DNA from: Bacillota bacterium
Lineage (GTDB): Bacteria > Bacillota > Clostridia > Christensenellales > CAG-138
Assembly: GCA_023395595.1 (NCBI GenBank)
Contig: JAEWYO010000016.1
Span: 1 to 45,625, forward strand
Direction of reading: 5' to 3'
Length of the DNA stretch: 45,625 nt
In this document: positions 32,352-40,101 of the stretch, piece after piece
How the letters are laid out: every line of letters starts with the position of its first letter
Position numbering within the stretch: the stretch's first letter is position 1
Translations under genes and position numbers: made by a program
Notes under the pieces: model-generated
The model's input: only the letters and a program-made list of their open reading frames with translations
Databases searched by the model: none
What the model was told of the DNA's origin: nothing

Positions 32352-33074
32352 GTGCACACCAATCATCGGTTTGATTCCGTTCAACGCTCGGAGTCCTTTT
32401 TCGTCGGTATGCTGCTTTCGCTCACCGGCGGGTTTCTTGACGCATATACCTATATCACGCGCGGCGGCGTTTTTGCCAACGCGCAGACGGGCAACATGGT
32501 TCTCTTCGGGTTGCGCCTGTCCGAACATCGTTGGTCGGACTCGCTCTCCTACTGTATTCCGATTCTCGCATTTGCCGCCGGTGTATTGCTTGCGGAGTGG
32601 ATTCGGAGCCGCTTTCGTCAAAGCCGACGTTTGCATTGGCGTCAGCTTGTGCTCGGCATCGAGTGTGCCTTGCTGTTGATCATCGGGTTTGTGCCAAGCG
32701 GCCGCTGTAACGCCTCCGTGAACATCGCAATCTCGTTTGTCTGCGCGTTGCAGGTGCAATCGTTTCGCACGGTGCACGGGCTCTCCTATGCCACGACGAT
32801 GTGCACAGGCAATTTACGCAGTGGAACGGAGCTTTTGTTTCGATCCTTGCAGACAAAAGAGAAAGCCTTGTTTCATAGCGCGCTCAAGTACTACGCCATC
32901 ATCGTCTTCTTCATCTGCGGCGCAGTGGGCGGTTTTCTCGCCGCAGGTGCGCTGGGCGTTCACGCAGTTTGGATTGCGTTTGTCGTATTGTTGTTTGTAT
33001 TTCTGCTGCTCTGGCAGCGTCCAATCGATTTTGATCCATCCATCCAGCACAAAGAAAGCGAGGCACGCACATGA
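32352..33074 (+). CDS. DUF1275 (YoaK-like) membrane protein
   Basis: A 240-residue integral membrane protein of the DUF1275 family. It has about six hydrophobic segments and the family motif GGFLDAYTYITRGGVFANAQ shortly after the first helix, followed by TGNMVLFG. A second family motif reads TMCTGNLRSG. Function is not established. I take the GTG at 32352 as start because TTGGAGG lies 8 bases upstream; the open frame extends back to 32322 without a ribosome site. It overlaps the VOC gene by 4 bases (ATGA). Confidence 0.85.
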   Translation: MHTNHRFDSVQRSESFFVGMLLSLTGGFLDAYTYITRGGVFANAQTGNMVLFGLRLSEHRWSDSLSYCIPILAFAAGVLLAEWIRSRFRQSRRLHWRQLVLGIECALLLIIGFVPSGRCNASVNIAISFVCALQVQSFRTVHGLSYATTMCTGNLRSGTELLFRSLQTKEKALFHSALKYYAIIVFFICGAVGGFLAAGALGVHAVWIAFVVLLFVFLLLWQRPIDFDPSIQHKESEART

Positions 33075-33487
33075 TTGAGCTCATTCAAGTTGGCGACATC
33101 CTGATTGACTGCGCAGACAAAGAAGCCCTCTGCACGTTTTACGAAAACCTCCTCGGCTGGGAGCGCGGCATGCTCTACGGGTACCCATCGCTGATCAGCC
33201 AAAACGGGCTTGTCTTGCTCTTTTCGCAGGAGGAGGACTATGTGCCGCCCGTCTGGCCGGAGGAACCGAACCGCCAGCAAAAGCAGATTCACTTTGATTT
33301 TCAGGTACCGGATATCGAGCAAGCGGTGGCGGAAGCGATTCGCCTCGGTGCACGCCGGACGGAGGCGCAGTTTGGCAGCGAGGACGATGTGTTTGTGTCG
33401 ATGCTGGATCCTGCGGGGCATCCATTCTGCCTTTGCGAAAACAGCAGTTTGAAGGAACAATACAGAAAAGCAAAAACGCGGCAGTAA
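33071..33487 (+). CDS. VOC-superfamily (glyoxalase/bleomycin-resistance-like) protein
   Basis: A 138-residue protein with two beta-alpha-beta-beta-beta modules of the vicinal oxygen chelate fold. It opens QVGDILIDCADKEALCTFYENLLGW in family style (residues 6-30) and ends LDPAGHPFCL, the usual last strand with GHPFCL. Members include glyoxalases, dioxygenases and antibiotic-binding proteins; the substrate here cannot be told. It is translationally coupled to the DUF1275 gene and ends 7 bases before a bidirectional terminator. Confidence 0.85.
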   Translation: MIELIQVGDILIDCADKEALCTFYENLLGWERGMLYGYPSLISQNGLVLLFSQEEDYVPPVWPEEPNRQQKQIHFDFQVPDIEQAVAEAIRLGARRTEAQFGSEDDVFVSMLDPAGHPFCLCENSSLKEQYRKAKTRQ

Positions 33488-33500
33488 GCCGCGTTTTTTG
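33473..33500. terminator. Bidirectional terminator after the VOC gene
   Basis: CGCGGC (33477-33482) pairs with GCCGCG (33488-33493), extended by A-T pairs. There are T runs on both sides, and it separates convergent genes. Confidence 0.85.
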
Positions 33501-33520
33501 AGTTTTTATGATTCGATTCG

Positions 33521-33946
33521 TTATGCCACGCTTTTGACTGCACTTCTGCGGATGAGAATCAACAATGCAATCATCGCGGAGCCCAGCAGAATATGCCCGA
33601 TGCCGGATACGCCGGAGAGCGCGCCATTCATCGCGGGTGAGAGAACAGTCTCGGTTGCCTGCGCCAATCCGCGGAGGAACAGGCATGTGGTCGTGATGTT
33701 CAGCCCGACGTGATAGACCGTTACCCAAGCTTTGCCCGCTTTCTGTGCGGAGAAGCTGAACGCCCGCTCCAGAAGTACGAGTGCGAGAAAGAAGAACATG
33801 CCGAGCATAAAATAGTGCGTGTGGATAAACGCAAGGTTAGTCTTGCCAGTAAACTCAGCATACTTAGTAAATTCACGGTAGAATACGCCGCCCGCTAGTG
33901 CGAGGCTTGCGTAGACGATTGACGCGTTAAAATATCGTTTGATCAT
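33521..33946 (-). CDS. DUF2871-like membrane protein
   Basis: A 141-residue membrane protein with four hydrophobic segments (about residues 8-24, 44-62, 75-95, 112-132), resembling DUF2871. Conserved-looking polar residues lie inside the membrane regions (IHTHYFMLG and YHVGLNITTT), with several histidines that could bind a metal or heme; that is inference. It is the last gene of the TetR operon, 24 bases after the other membrane protein. Confidence 0.7.
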   Translation of the reverse strand: MIKRYFNASIVYASLALAGGVFYREFTKYAEFTGKTNLAFIHTHYFMLGMFFFLALVLLERAFSFSAQKAGKAWVTVYHVGLNITTTCLFLRGLAQATETVLSPAMNGALSGVSGIGHILLGSAMIALLILIRRSAVKSVA

Positions 33947-33970
33947 ATATTTCTCCTTATCGTTTCATTG

Positions 33971-34648
33971 TTAACCTGCCGCGCGGTTTGTCTGTCGATA
34001 GAGATTGAGCCCCATGACAACGATCCAAACATACGCCAGCGTTTTCGGGATCATCAGCATGCCGATCATCGGAATCTGTTCCGCAAACAGTACGACCGGC
34101 AGATAGAACAGAAACGAAAGTGTGATTGCCAGCCACATGAAGCGGAACACGCGATCATTGACGCGTTTTGCCTCCTGCGCAAAGAGTACGATCAGAATGA
34201 TGCCCATGATTGCAAACGGGATGTTGCGCAGAACGCCCCAGAGCAGCGGTTGATGATAGGTCAGCCATTGGTTTTGCGGCAGTGCACAGAGCGCCACGCG
34301 CACCGCGGTCAACACCCACATGGTGATGGTCAGCGGCTTTCTGCCCGAAATCTGATAACGTTCCCGCCAGATGTAGTAGAGAATCAGGTAAAAGATCGTC
34401 ATCGTAACCGATGTGATCAATTTGCCAATACCGAGGGCAGCCGCGTTTGCTTCCAGCCCAGTGGTCCAGAGTGAAATCGCGCGCGGTACGAGATGAAATG
34501 CGTCTCCACCGCCGAGCACGAGCGCCATAATACCGAATTTTTGTACGAGCGAGCCATTCCCGCCTTTTGTGATCAAAAACAGACCGATGACGATTGCAAA
34601 CGTTAAATACAATGCGTCAAAGATCGATTCCGCCAATGCCTGTACCAT
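33971..34648 (-). CDS. Seven-helix membrane protein of unknown function
   Basis: A 225-residue protein with about seven hydrophobic segments and short loops. The segment LGGGDAFHLVPRAISLW (about residues 44-60) and the basic loop IWRERYQISGRKP are the most distinctive parts. I do not recognise its family with confidence. It lies between tetR (20 bases upstream) and the DUF2871-like gene (24 bases downstream) and is almost certainly controlled by that TetR protein. Confidence 0.7.
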   Translation of the reverse strand: MVQALAESIFDALYLTFAIVIGLFLITKGGNGSLVQKFGIMALVLGGGDAFHLVPRAISLWTTGLEANAAALGIGKLITSVTMTIFYLILYYIWRERYQISGRKPLTITMWVLTAVRVALCALPQNQWLTYHQPLLWGVLRNIPFAIMGIILIVLFAQEAKRVNDRVFRFMWLAITLSFLFYLPVVLFAEQIPMIGMLMIPKTLAYVWIVVMGLNLYRQTNRAAG

Positions 34649-34668
34649 ACTGTGTTCTCCTTTGTGTT

Positions 34669-35202
34669 TTAGTAGAGTATTCGTTCAAGTATGCGAAGCA
34701 GCATGCCTTCACCCTCGTCCTCATCCGCTTGCTGCATCAGCATGACGAGGTTGAGAAGCACAAACTCTGCAAACGATTCTTTGGTAAAGTCCTTATCCCA
34801 GACCCCGACGCGAATGGCAGTATCGCGATCAAGCCGCTCCACCAGCGCACGCTTTAGCACACGCTGCATAGCTGCCATGCGAATTTGCGCCGTTTCCGCG
34901 TCGTCTCGTAGACTCTTCATCAAAATTTTCGCACAGTCGTTCATCTTCAAGCGCAAGAAATGGATGATTTGCCCGATTTGTTCGGGAAATCGCTCCGCCG
35001 TAATGCGCACACGCATCTCTTCCAGTGCGTTTTGCCAATACGCCTCCGTCAGGGCAAGCAGCACCTCCTGCTTGCTCTCGAAATAGTTATACACCGTGCC
35101 AACGGCAATATTTGCCTCCGAAGCAAGGCGGCGGATATTGATCGCCCCCACCCCTTCGGTGCACTCGATCCTTCCCGCGCAGGCGAGCAGTGTATTTCGC
35201 AA
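34669..35202 (-). CDS. TetR-family transcriptional regulator
   Basis: A TetR repressor with the helix-turn-helix INIRRLASEANIAVGTVYNY (about residues 22-41 from the TTG at 35202) and a helical ligand domain. The boundary given is the nearest conventional start (TTG). The frame continues upstream to a CTG at 35223 that is preceded at the right distance by GAGGTGG and would give MRKKDTELRNTLL, a more typical TetR N-terminus. It heads an operon with two membrane proteins and has a perfect palindrome just after its promoter, so self-repression is likely. Confidence 0.9.
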   Translation of the reverse strand: MRNTLLACAGRIECTEGVGAINIRRLASEANIAVGTVYNYFESKQEVLLALTEAYWQNALEEMRVRITAERFPEQIGQIIHFLRLKMNDCAKILMKSLRDDAETAQIRMAAMQRVLKRALVERLDRDTAIRVGVWDKDFTKESFAEFVLLNLVMLMQQADEDEGEGMLLRILERILY

Positions 35203-35242
35203 TTCTGTGTCTTTCTTACGCAGTCGAACCCACCTCGTTTCT

Positions 35243-35266
35243 TATAAATGAACGTGTTCATTTATA
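35243..35266. promoter_or_regulatory. TetR operator palindrome
   Basis: TATAAATGAAC (35243-35253) and GTTCATTTATA (35256-35266) are perfect reverse complements around GT. It adjoins the -10 of the operon, in the position of a repressor site. Confidence 0.85.
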
Positions 35267-35293
35267 TTATAACGTCGCTTTTTTCCCTGTCAA
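35266..35293 (-). promoter_or_regulatory. Promoter of the TetR operon
   Basis: Minus-strand TTGACA (35288-35293), 16-base spacer, TATAAT (35266-35271), both perfect. Confidence 0.85.
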
Positions 35294-35395
35294 CCGATCT
35301 TTTTAGATCGATAGCAAGCCATCAAAATTTTCACGCAATGATACCAAATATTCACGAAATCACAATGCCTGCACCCTTCTACCGGGTTGAAACGG

Positions 35396-35424
35396 TTGCT
35401 TGCGTTTTCGGAACCGTGTATAAT
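35396..35424 (+). promoter_or_regulatory. Promoter of the VanW-family gene
   Basis: TTGCTT (35396-35401), 17-base spacer, perfect TATAAT (35419-35424), about 50 bases before the ATG. Confidence 0.7.
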
Positions 35425-35477
35425 AAGAAATGCGTGCTCTTTGGCGTGCAAAATGCTGATGACGATAAAGGACCACC

Positions 35478-37127
35478 ATGTACGAAAAATACTCGGGATT
35501 GCCCGACACAACAAAATCAACCCGGCCCAATGCAAGCCGTCCTCCGGAGCGTTCCGCAAATCGCCCGGAGCGGCCTTCTAGCGGTCAAATGGAATATTAT
35601 CAGGCACCGAATCGCAGCGCGTCGCAAGCCTCTGCCAAGCGTGCAAGCGCACGCAGAGCGAAGGCGCGCAAGCGCAAGATGATCCTAGCGGGGATGAGCA
35701 TTGCTTTTCTTGCGCTAATTGTCGTTGCCGTCGTCGTGCTGGTCAATAGCTGTGCCGCGCCCGCTCCGGTGGATCTGGAAACCGGAAAATTCCGCAATGG
35801 CGTCACCATCAACGGAATGGATGTTTCCGGCAAGACGATTGATGAGGTGCGACCGCAGTTGGAATCCAACGAATCCACCATGATGGAACGCATCGCCATC
35901 ACGCTCTCCAGCGCAGAGATCAACGCTACCATCACCGGCGCAGATATGAATGTCTCCTCCAACCTAAATGAGGTCATTGAGCAGGCACTTTCCGGCGGCG
36001 CAAACCAAAACTACTCCACCAAGATCAGTATCGACGAAGCCGCACTTGCCAGCCGCATCGACGCAATCAATCAGACCTCCAGCAAGCCGCCCGTGGACGC
36101 AAGCGCAACCATGGACTTCTCCAGCAGCGGAAAGCCCACCCCGCAGTATGTGGAAGGCACGCCTGGATTCGGGCTGGATGTCGCCTCCACAGTCACACTG
36201 GTCAAGCAGGCGGTCGATGCCGGGCAATGGCAGACCACGCTCACGCCGACTTTGACGAATATTCCGCCTTCCATTACAGTAGCGGATATTCAGGCGAATT
36301 TCACGCAGATTGCGAAATTTACCACGACCTATGACTTCAAAGGCACCGCGGAGGACACAGAAGACCAGCGCGCAGTGATTCCAAACCGCGCATTCAACGT
36401 GGAGAAGGCTGCGGCTGCCATCAACAAACAGGTTGTCAAGCCCGGCGAGACCTTCAGCTTCAATGATGTTGTGGGCGACCGCACCGAGGCAAATGGTTGG
36501 ATGTTGGCCAACGGTATCTTCGGCGGAGACACGATGACAAAGCAGTATGGCGGCGGTGTCTGTCAGGTCAGCACAACGCTCTACAACGCCGTGATGCAGG
36601 TGTTCCCTTATATCGAAATTGTTGAACGGCAGAGGCACTCCATCCCCTCCACCTACGTTGACAAGGGTTTGGATGCAACCGTCGATACGAACCACATCGA
36701 TTTCCAGTTCAAGAATACGTCGGATCACGAGTTGTACATCTATGCGTATTCGACCGAGAACAAGCGGGCAAAGAGCCGCAAGCGTGATTTGAACGTTGTC
36801 ATCTACGGGCAGGCATTGCCTGCAGGAGAAGAATACAAACTCCGTGCAGTGGTTGTTTCGGAAGAATCGCCCGGCGAAGATGAAATCACCGAGACCAAGA
36901 ATTTGTTTGTCGGAGAAGAGAAAATTCTTGCAGAACCGCGTTCGAAGTTCACGGTGGATGTCTATGTCGATCATTATGTAAATGGCAATGTCACCGAGCA
37001 GAACTTCCGGTATACGGATGTTTACCCCGGCAACCCGCTGAGAAAACAGATCGGCATCAAAGCAACTCCGACACCGGTTCCCTCCGCAACGCCCTCTCTG
37101 ACCCCAGCACCGGTGGAAGGGCCGTAA
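35478..37127 (+). CDS. VanW-family membrane-anchored cell-envelope protein
   Basis: A 549-residue protein. A basic, Ser/Arg-rich cytoplasmic start (1-66) precedes a single membrane helix (about 68-90). The outer part has a peptidoglycan-binding-4-like region (about 100-280, GVTINGMDVSGKTIDEV) and then the VanW domain (about 310-450, with PGETFSFNDVVG and QYGGGVCQVSTTLYNAV). A G5-like strand region and a Pro/Thr tail end it. VanW proteins occur in vancomycin clusters and widely in Firmicutes cell envelopes; the biochemical role is unclear. No van genes are adjacent, so resistance should not be inferred. AAAGGA lies 5 bases before the ATG. Confidence 0.88.
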   Translation: MYEKYSGLPDTTKSTRPNASRPPERSANRPERPSSGQMEYYQAPNRSASQASAKRASARRAKARKRKMILAGMSIAFLALIVVAVVVLVNSCAAPAPVDLETGKFRNGVTINGMDVSGKTIDEVRPQLESNESTMMERIAITLSSAEINATITGADMNVSSNLNEVIEQALSGGANQNYSTKISIDEAALASRIDAINQTSSKPPVDASATMDFSSSGKPTPQYVEGTPGFGLDVASTVTLVKQAVDAGQWQTTLTPTLTNIPPSITVADIQANFTQIAKFTTTYDFKGTAEDTEDQRAVIPNRAFNVEKAAAAINKQVVKPGETFSFNDVVGDRTEANGWMLANGIFGGDTMTKQYGGGVCQVSTTLYNAVMQVFPYIEIVERQRHSIPSTYVDKGLDATVDTNHIDFQFKNTSDHELYIYAYSTENKRAKSRKRDLNVVIYGQALPAGEEYKLRAVVVSEESPGEDEITETKNLFVGEEKILAEPRSKFTVDVYVDHYVNGNVTEQNFRYTDVYPGNPLRKQIGIKATPTPVPSATPSLTPAPVEGP

Positions 37128-37145
37128 TCGCCAGTATCCAAAGAC

Positions 37146-37180
37146 AAAGACGGAAGCAATCGTTTGCCTCCGTCTTTTTG
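37146..37180 (+). terminator. Terminator of the VanW-family gene
   Basis: AAAGACGGA (37146-37154) pairs with TCCGTCTTT (37169-37177), with inner GC/GC pairing, followed by T residues. A weaker T-rich tail on the other strand may also serve the convergent GtrA gene. Confidence 0.8.
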
Positions 37181-37190
37181 CTTTGACTAT

Positions 37191-37640
37191 TTATTGATCC
37201 GTCTGAATCGTTTCTTCTTGTCTGCTTGCCCGATAGATCAGGAATCGTCTAGAGAAGAAATTAAACAGATAAGTCACCACACCTGAGATCAGACGCGAGA
37301 TCCGATAGTCCACATGCATAAGATCAGTTAGAAGGAACATGCTCCCCTCGGTTATCGCAAGTGCCAGGAGCGAAATCGTCACAAACAGCAGCAGCTCTTT
37401 CCCGAGCGACAGCCTGCCACGACGGAACACAAACCAAATACCGATGAGATAGTTCACCGCAATTCCTGCCAGAAAAGCGAGCGGTACGGCCGCCAGATAA
37501 TGCAGCCCCACTATTTCTTTGAGCAGGAGCAGCACGCAATAGTCCGCTGCAAAGCCGCCAAACGCGGCCAAACCATATTTGACCGCCTGAATCGGGATTC
37601 GTTCATTTGCGTCTATCAAATGCACTTTTTGTTTTCGCAT
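37191..37640 (-). CDS. GtrA-family membrane protein
   Basis: A 149-residue protein with four membrane helices in the GtrA pattern: VKYGLAAFGGFAADYCVLLLL, then PLAFLAGIAVNYLIGIWFVF, then two more, ending YLFNFFSRRFLIY. GtrA proteins are thought to flip or translocate lipid-linked sugars for cell-surface glycosylation. No glycosyltransferase is adjacent. The ATG lies 6 bases after a TATACT, with no ribosome site, so the mRNA may be leaderless. Confidence 0.88.
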   Translation of the reverse strand: MRKQKVHLIDANERIPIQAVKYGLAAFGGFAADYCVLLLLKEIVGLHYLAAVPLAFLAGIAVNYLIGIWFVFRRGRLSLGKELLLFVTISLLALAITEGSMFLLTDLMHVDYRISRLISGVVTYLFNFFSRRFLIYRASRQEETIQTDQ

Positions 37641-37646
37641 AGCATC

Positions 37647-37675
37647 AGTATAGCAACCAGAGCATCTTCACACAA
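37647..37675 (-). promoter_or_regulatory. Promoter of the GtrA gene, directly abutting the start codon
   Basis: Minus-strand TTGTGT (37670-37675), 17-base spacer, TATACT (37647-37652) with TGC before it (extended -10). Only 6 bases separate the -10 from the ATG at 37640. Confidence 0.7.
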
Positions 37676-37685
37676 CCTAATCGCG

Positions 37686-37718
37686 CAAGAAAAAGAACCA
37701 CCCGTTTGGGTGGTTCTT
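37686..37718 (-). terminator. Terminator of the ispH-rpsA transcript
   Basis: AAGAACCACCC (37693-37703) pairs perfectly with GGGTGGTTCTT (37708-37718). The minus strand continues TTTCTTG. It lies 13 bases after the stop. Confidence 0.88.
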
Positions 37719-37730
37719 GAATGGATTCGC

Positions 37731-40085
37731 TTACTCGTCAACCTTGAGACCTTCGAAGAGGGATGCCAGTGAGGTTTTTGCTTCCTGCACCGGCGGCAGT
37801 TCGTAATCACCATCCTCGTTGTTGCGACGGCGGCGGTCACCGCTGTCTCTGGAAGAGGAACGATCGCTGCTAGAGGCACGCGGTGCACGCTCCGGACGCT
37901 CTGCGCGCGGCTGCTGCGACTGCTGGCTCTGCTGCGACTGCTGAGAATCGCGCTGCTGCTGGCGCTGTTCCTGACGCTCCGCATACTGGCGGTCACGCTC
38001 GGCTTTTTCGGCGGCAAGCTGCTCGGCAAGCGCGGGATCCTCTTCGAGGAGCGCTTCCTTGCGGCTGAGGCTGATGCGCTTGGCTTCGGGGCTGACCTCG
38101 AGAACCTTGCAGCGAACCACATCGCCAACCTTGAGCTCGTCTTCGACCTTCGCAATGCGATGGACGGAAACCTGCGAAATATGGATCAGGCCGTCAATCG
38201 TGCTCTCAAGCGCCACAAATGCGCCAAAGGGAACGATGCGGACAACCTTGCCCTCAACAATCGAACCAACCGCATACTTTTCGCCGGCAAGCATCCAGGG
38301 CTTGGGCTGAAGCTGCTTGTAGCCGAGAGAGACGCGCTCTTTCTCAACATCCACGTTGAGAATGATCACTTCGATCTCTTGACCGATCGTGAACACATCG
38401 GAAGGATGCTTCACACGGCCCCATGCTGCATCGGTTACGTGAACGAGGCCATCGATACCGCCGATGTCCACAAACGCGCCGAAATCAGCAATTCTGCGCA
38501 CAACGCCGTTGACTTTGCTGCCGACGACGAGCAGTTCCCATTTTGCATGCTTCTCTGCCGCGGCTTCCGCGATCAGAACCTGCTTCTGGGATGCGACAAT
38601 GCGTTTTCTCTGACGATCTACTTCCAGAACCTTGAGCTTCATGGGCTTGCCAATAAACTCGTTGAGGTTCTCAATATACCGGGTAGAAACCTGAGACGCG
38701 GGGACGAACGCGCGAATGCCGCTGATGTCCGCAATCAGACCGCCTTTGACGACCTCTTTGCCAACCGCTTCGAAGATCTTCTCTTCGATGTTTTCCTGGC
38801 TGAGGAGTTCGTCCCAGAGCTTCTTGCTCTCAACGTTTTTGCGGGAGAGGAGCACGTTGCCGTCTCCGTCGTTCACCTTGGTGACTTCGACTTCGATGGT
38901 GTCGCCTTCTTTAAACAGGTCTTCGGCCTTCACGTCCGAGTCGCTGGAAAGCTCGCCCACGGGAATCACGCCATCCGACTTGTAGCCAACATTGACGAAT
39001 ACTTCGCCATCGACCACGGAGATGACCGTTCCTTCGAGCACCTGGCCATTATGAATGCGCGTCATGGTCTTTTCAAACGCGGATGCAAAGTCGGAACTGT
39101 CTTCGTGTTCCGGCTTGGGTTCGGCCTTTGCCTTCGCTGTGGCTTTGGGCGCTTCCACAGCCGCCACGACTTCTTCGGTTACCTGGGGCACGACGACTTC
39201 CTCGGCGGGAGCTTCCGCTTCAATGGTCTCGATCGTCGTTTTTTCCTGTTCGCTCATTACTTGTAGTACCTCCCTAATCATCCGGTCCGGCGTCGATGCG
39301 CCCGCAACAATACCTATTATATCATCGGATGGTAATTTATCAAGCAAAAGTTTGTCGATGGAATCGATGTTTTCTGTATTTTTACAGTGTTTTTTACAGA
39401 TTTCGACCAGCTTTTGTGTGTTTGCGCTGGATTTTGAGCCAAGCACAAGCATACGCGTGCTGCGGCGGGAAATCTCTTCCGCTTCGCTCTGCCTATCTCG
39501 CGTTGTGTCGCAAATTGTGTTTCGGATTGTCAACGAAAGCGGATTTACATCACGAGATTCAATTGCGCGTTGGATGGCATAGAGTGTCTCTTCAGGCAGC
39601 GTCGTCTGCGCGACAAGAACCGCCTTTTGAATCGGGGGCAGCGTTTCAACATCTGCTTCAGACTCGAGGACAAAGGCGTTGCCACCCGCCCAGCCGCGGA
39701 TTCCGATCACTTCCGGGTGGTTGGCTTTTCCTGCGATGAGGACTGTGTTTCCCTCCTCCGTCGCTTTCTCCACGATCCGATGGATGCGTTTGACATACGG
39801 ACAGGTTGCGTCGATCAACCTAATTCCCGTAGTTTCACTTTCGTCATAGACCGCAGGCGGTGCGCCATGCGCGCGGATGATCAACGTGTCTCCTTTTTGC
39901 AAGCTTGCAAGGTTTTCAATCGAATGCACGCCTTTTTCCGCGAGTTCGCGTACAACCTCCTCGTTGTGGATGATGTTGCCGTAGGTATAGACCGTTCCGC
40001 GCTCCTTCGCGCACTGCTCGGCCATCTCGACCGCGCGGCGCACTCCGAAGCAGAACCCGCTATTTTTTGCTAGTAAAATCTTCAT
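37731..40085 (-). CDS. Fused HMBPP reductase (IspH) and ribosomal protein S1-like protein
   Basis: A 784-residue fusion. Residues 1-275 are IspH, the iron-sulfur enzyme making IPP and DMAPP in the last step of the MEP pathway. Its three cluster cysteines are present: Cys12 (GFCFGV), Cys95 (DATCPYV) and Cys192 (NTICDTT). An acidic Ala/Glu linker (277-335) joins four S1 RNA-binding domains (about 347-416, 437-503, 521-590, 606-676) and a Gln/Arg/Ser-rich tail (680-784). Fusions of this kind are known in clostridia. Met277 at the junction has an AGGGAGGT upstream, so free S1 might also be made. It follows plsC by 16 bases. Confidence 0.95.
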   Translation of the reverse strand: MKILLAKNSGFCFGVRRAVEMAEQCAKERGTVYTYGNIIHNEEVVRELAEKGVHSIENLASLQKGDTLIIRAHGAPPAVYDESETTGIRLIDATCPYVKRIHRIVEKATEEGNTVLIAGKANHPEVIGIRGWAGGNAFVLESEADVETLPPIQKAVLVAQTTLPEETLYAIQRAIESRDVNPLSLTIRNTICDTTRDRQSEAEEISRRSTRMLVLGSKSSANTQKLVEICKKHCKNTENIDSIDKLLLDKLPSDDIIGIVAGASTPDRMIREVLQVMSEQEKTTIETIEAEAPAEEVVVPQVTEEVVAAVEAPKATAKAKAEPKPEHEDSSDFASAFEKTMTRIHNGQVLEGTVISVVDGEVFVNVGYKSDGVIPVGELSSDSDVKAEDLFKEGDTIEVEVTKVNDGDGNVLLSRKNVESKKLWDELLSQENIEEKIFEAVGKEVVKGGLIADISGIRAFVPASQVSTRYIENLNEFIGKPMKLKVLEVDRQRKRIVASQKQVLIAEAAAEKHAKWELLVVGSKVNGVVRRIADFGAFVDIGGIDGLVHVTDAAWGRVKHPSDVFTIGQEIEVIILNVDVEKERVSLGYKQLQPKPWMLAGEKYAVGSIVEGKVVRIVPFGAFVALESTIDGLIHISQVSVHRIAKVEDELKVGDVVRCKVLEVSPEAKRISLSRKEALLEEDPALAEQLAAEKAERDRQYAERQEQRQQQRDSQQSQQSQQSQQPRAERPERAPRASSSDRSSSRDSGDRRRRNNEDGDYELPPVQEAKTSLASLFEGLKVDE
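39255..39275 (-). promoter_or_regulatory. Possible internal ribosome site and start for free S1
   Basis: Within the ispH-S1 frame, AGGGAGGT (39268-39275, minus strand) lies 10 bases before ATG (39255-39257), exactly where the IspH domain ends. Initiation here would give a 508-residue S1-only protein. The spacing is at the long end of the usual range. Confidence 0.5.
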
Positions 40086-40101
40086 TTACACATATCTGCC
40101 G

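Noticed and set aside
35478..37127. Vancomycin resistance considered because of the VanW domain
   Set aside because: No vanH, vanA/B-type ligase, vanX or two-component genes are present, and the ddl at 23022 is a normal housekeeping type far away.
37883..38000. Repeated CTG/CTGCGA words considered as a DNA repeat
   Set aside because: They encode the Gln/Ser-rich tail of the S1 fusion and are explained by low-complexity protein sequence.
38160..39266. Open frame of 368 codons on the plus strand
   Set aside because: It is antisense to the S1 part of the ispH fusion, has no ribosome site, and its composition (His, Arg, Asn, Val-rich without domains) is a reflection of the S1 codons.
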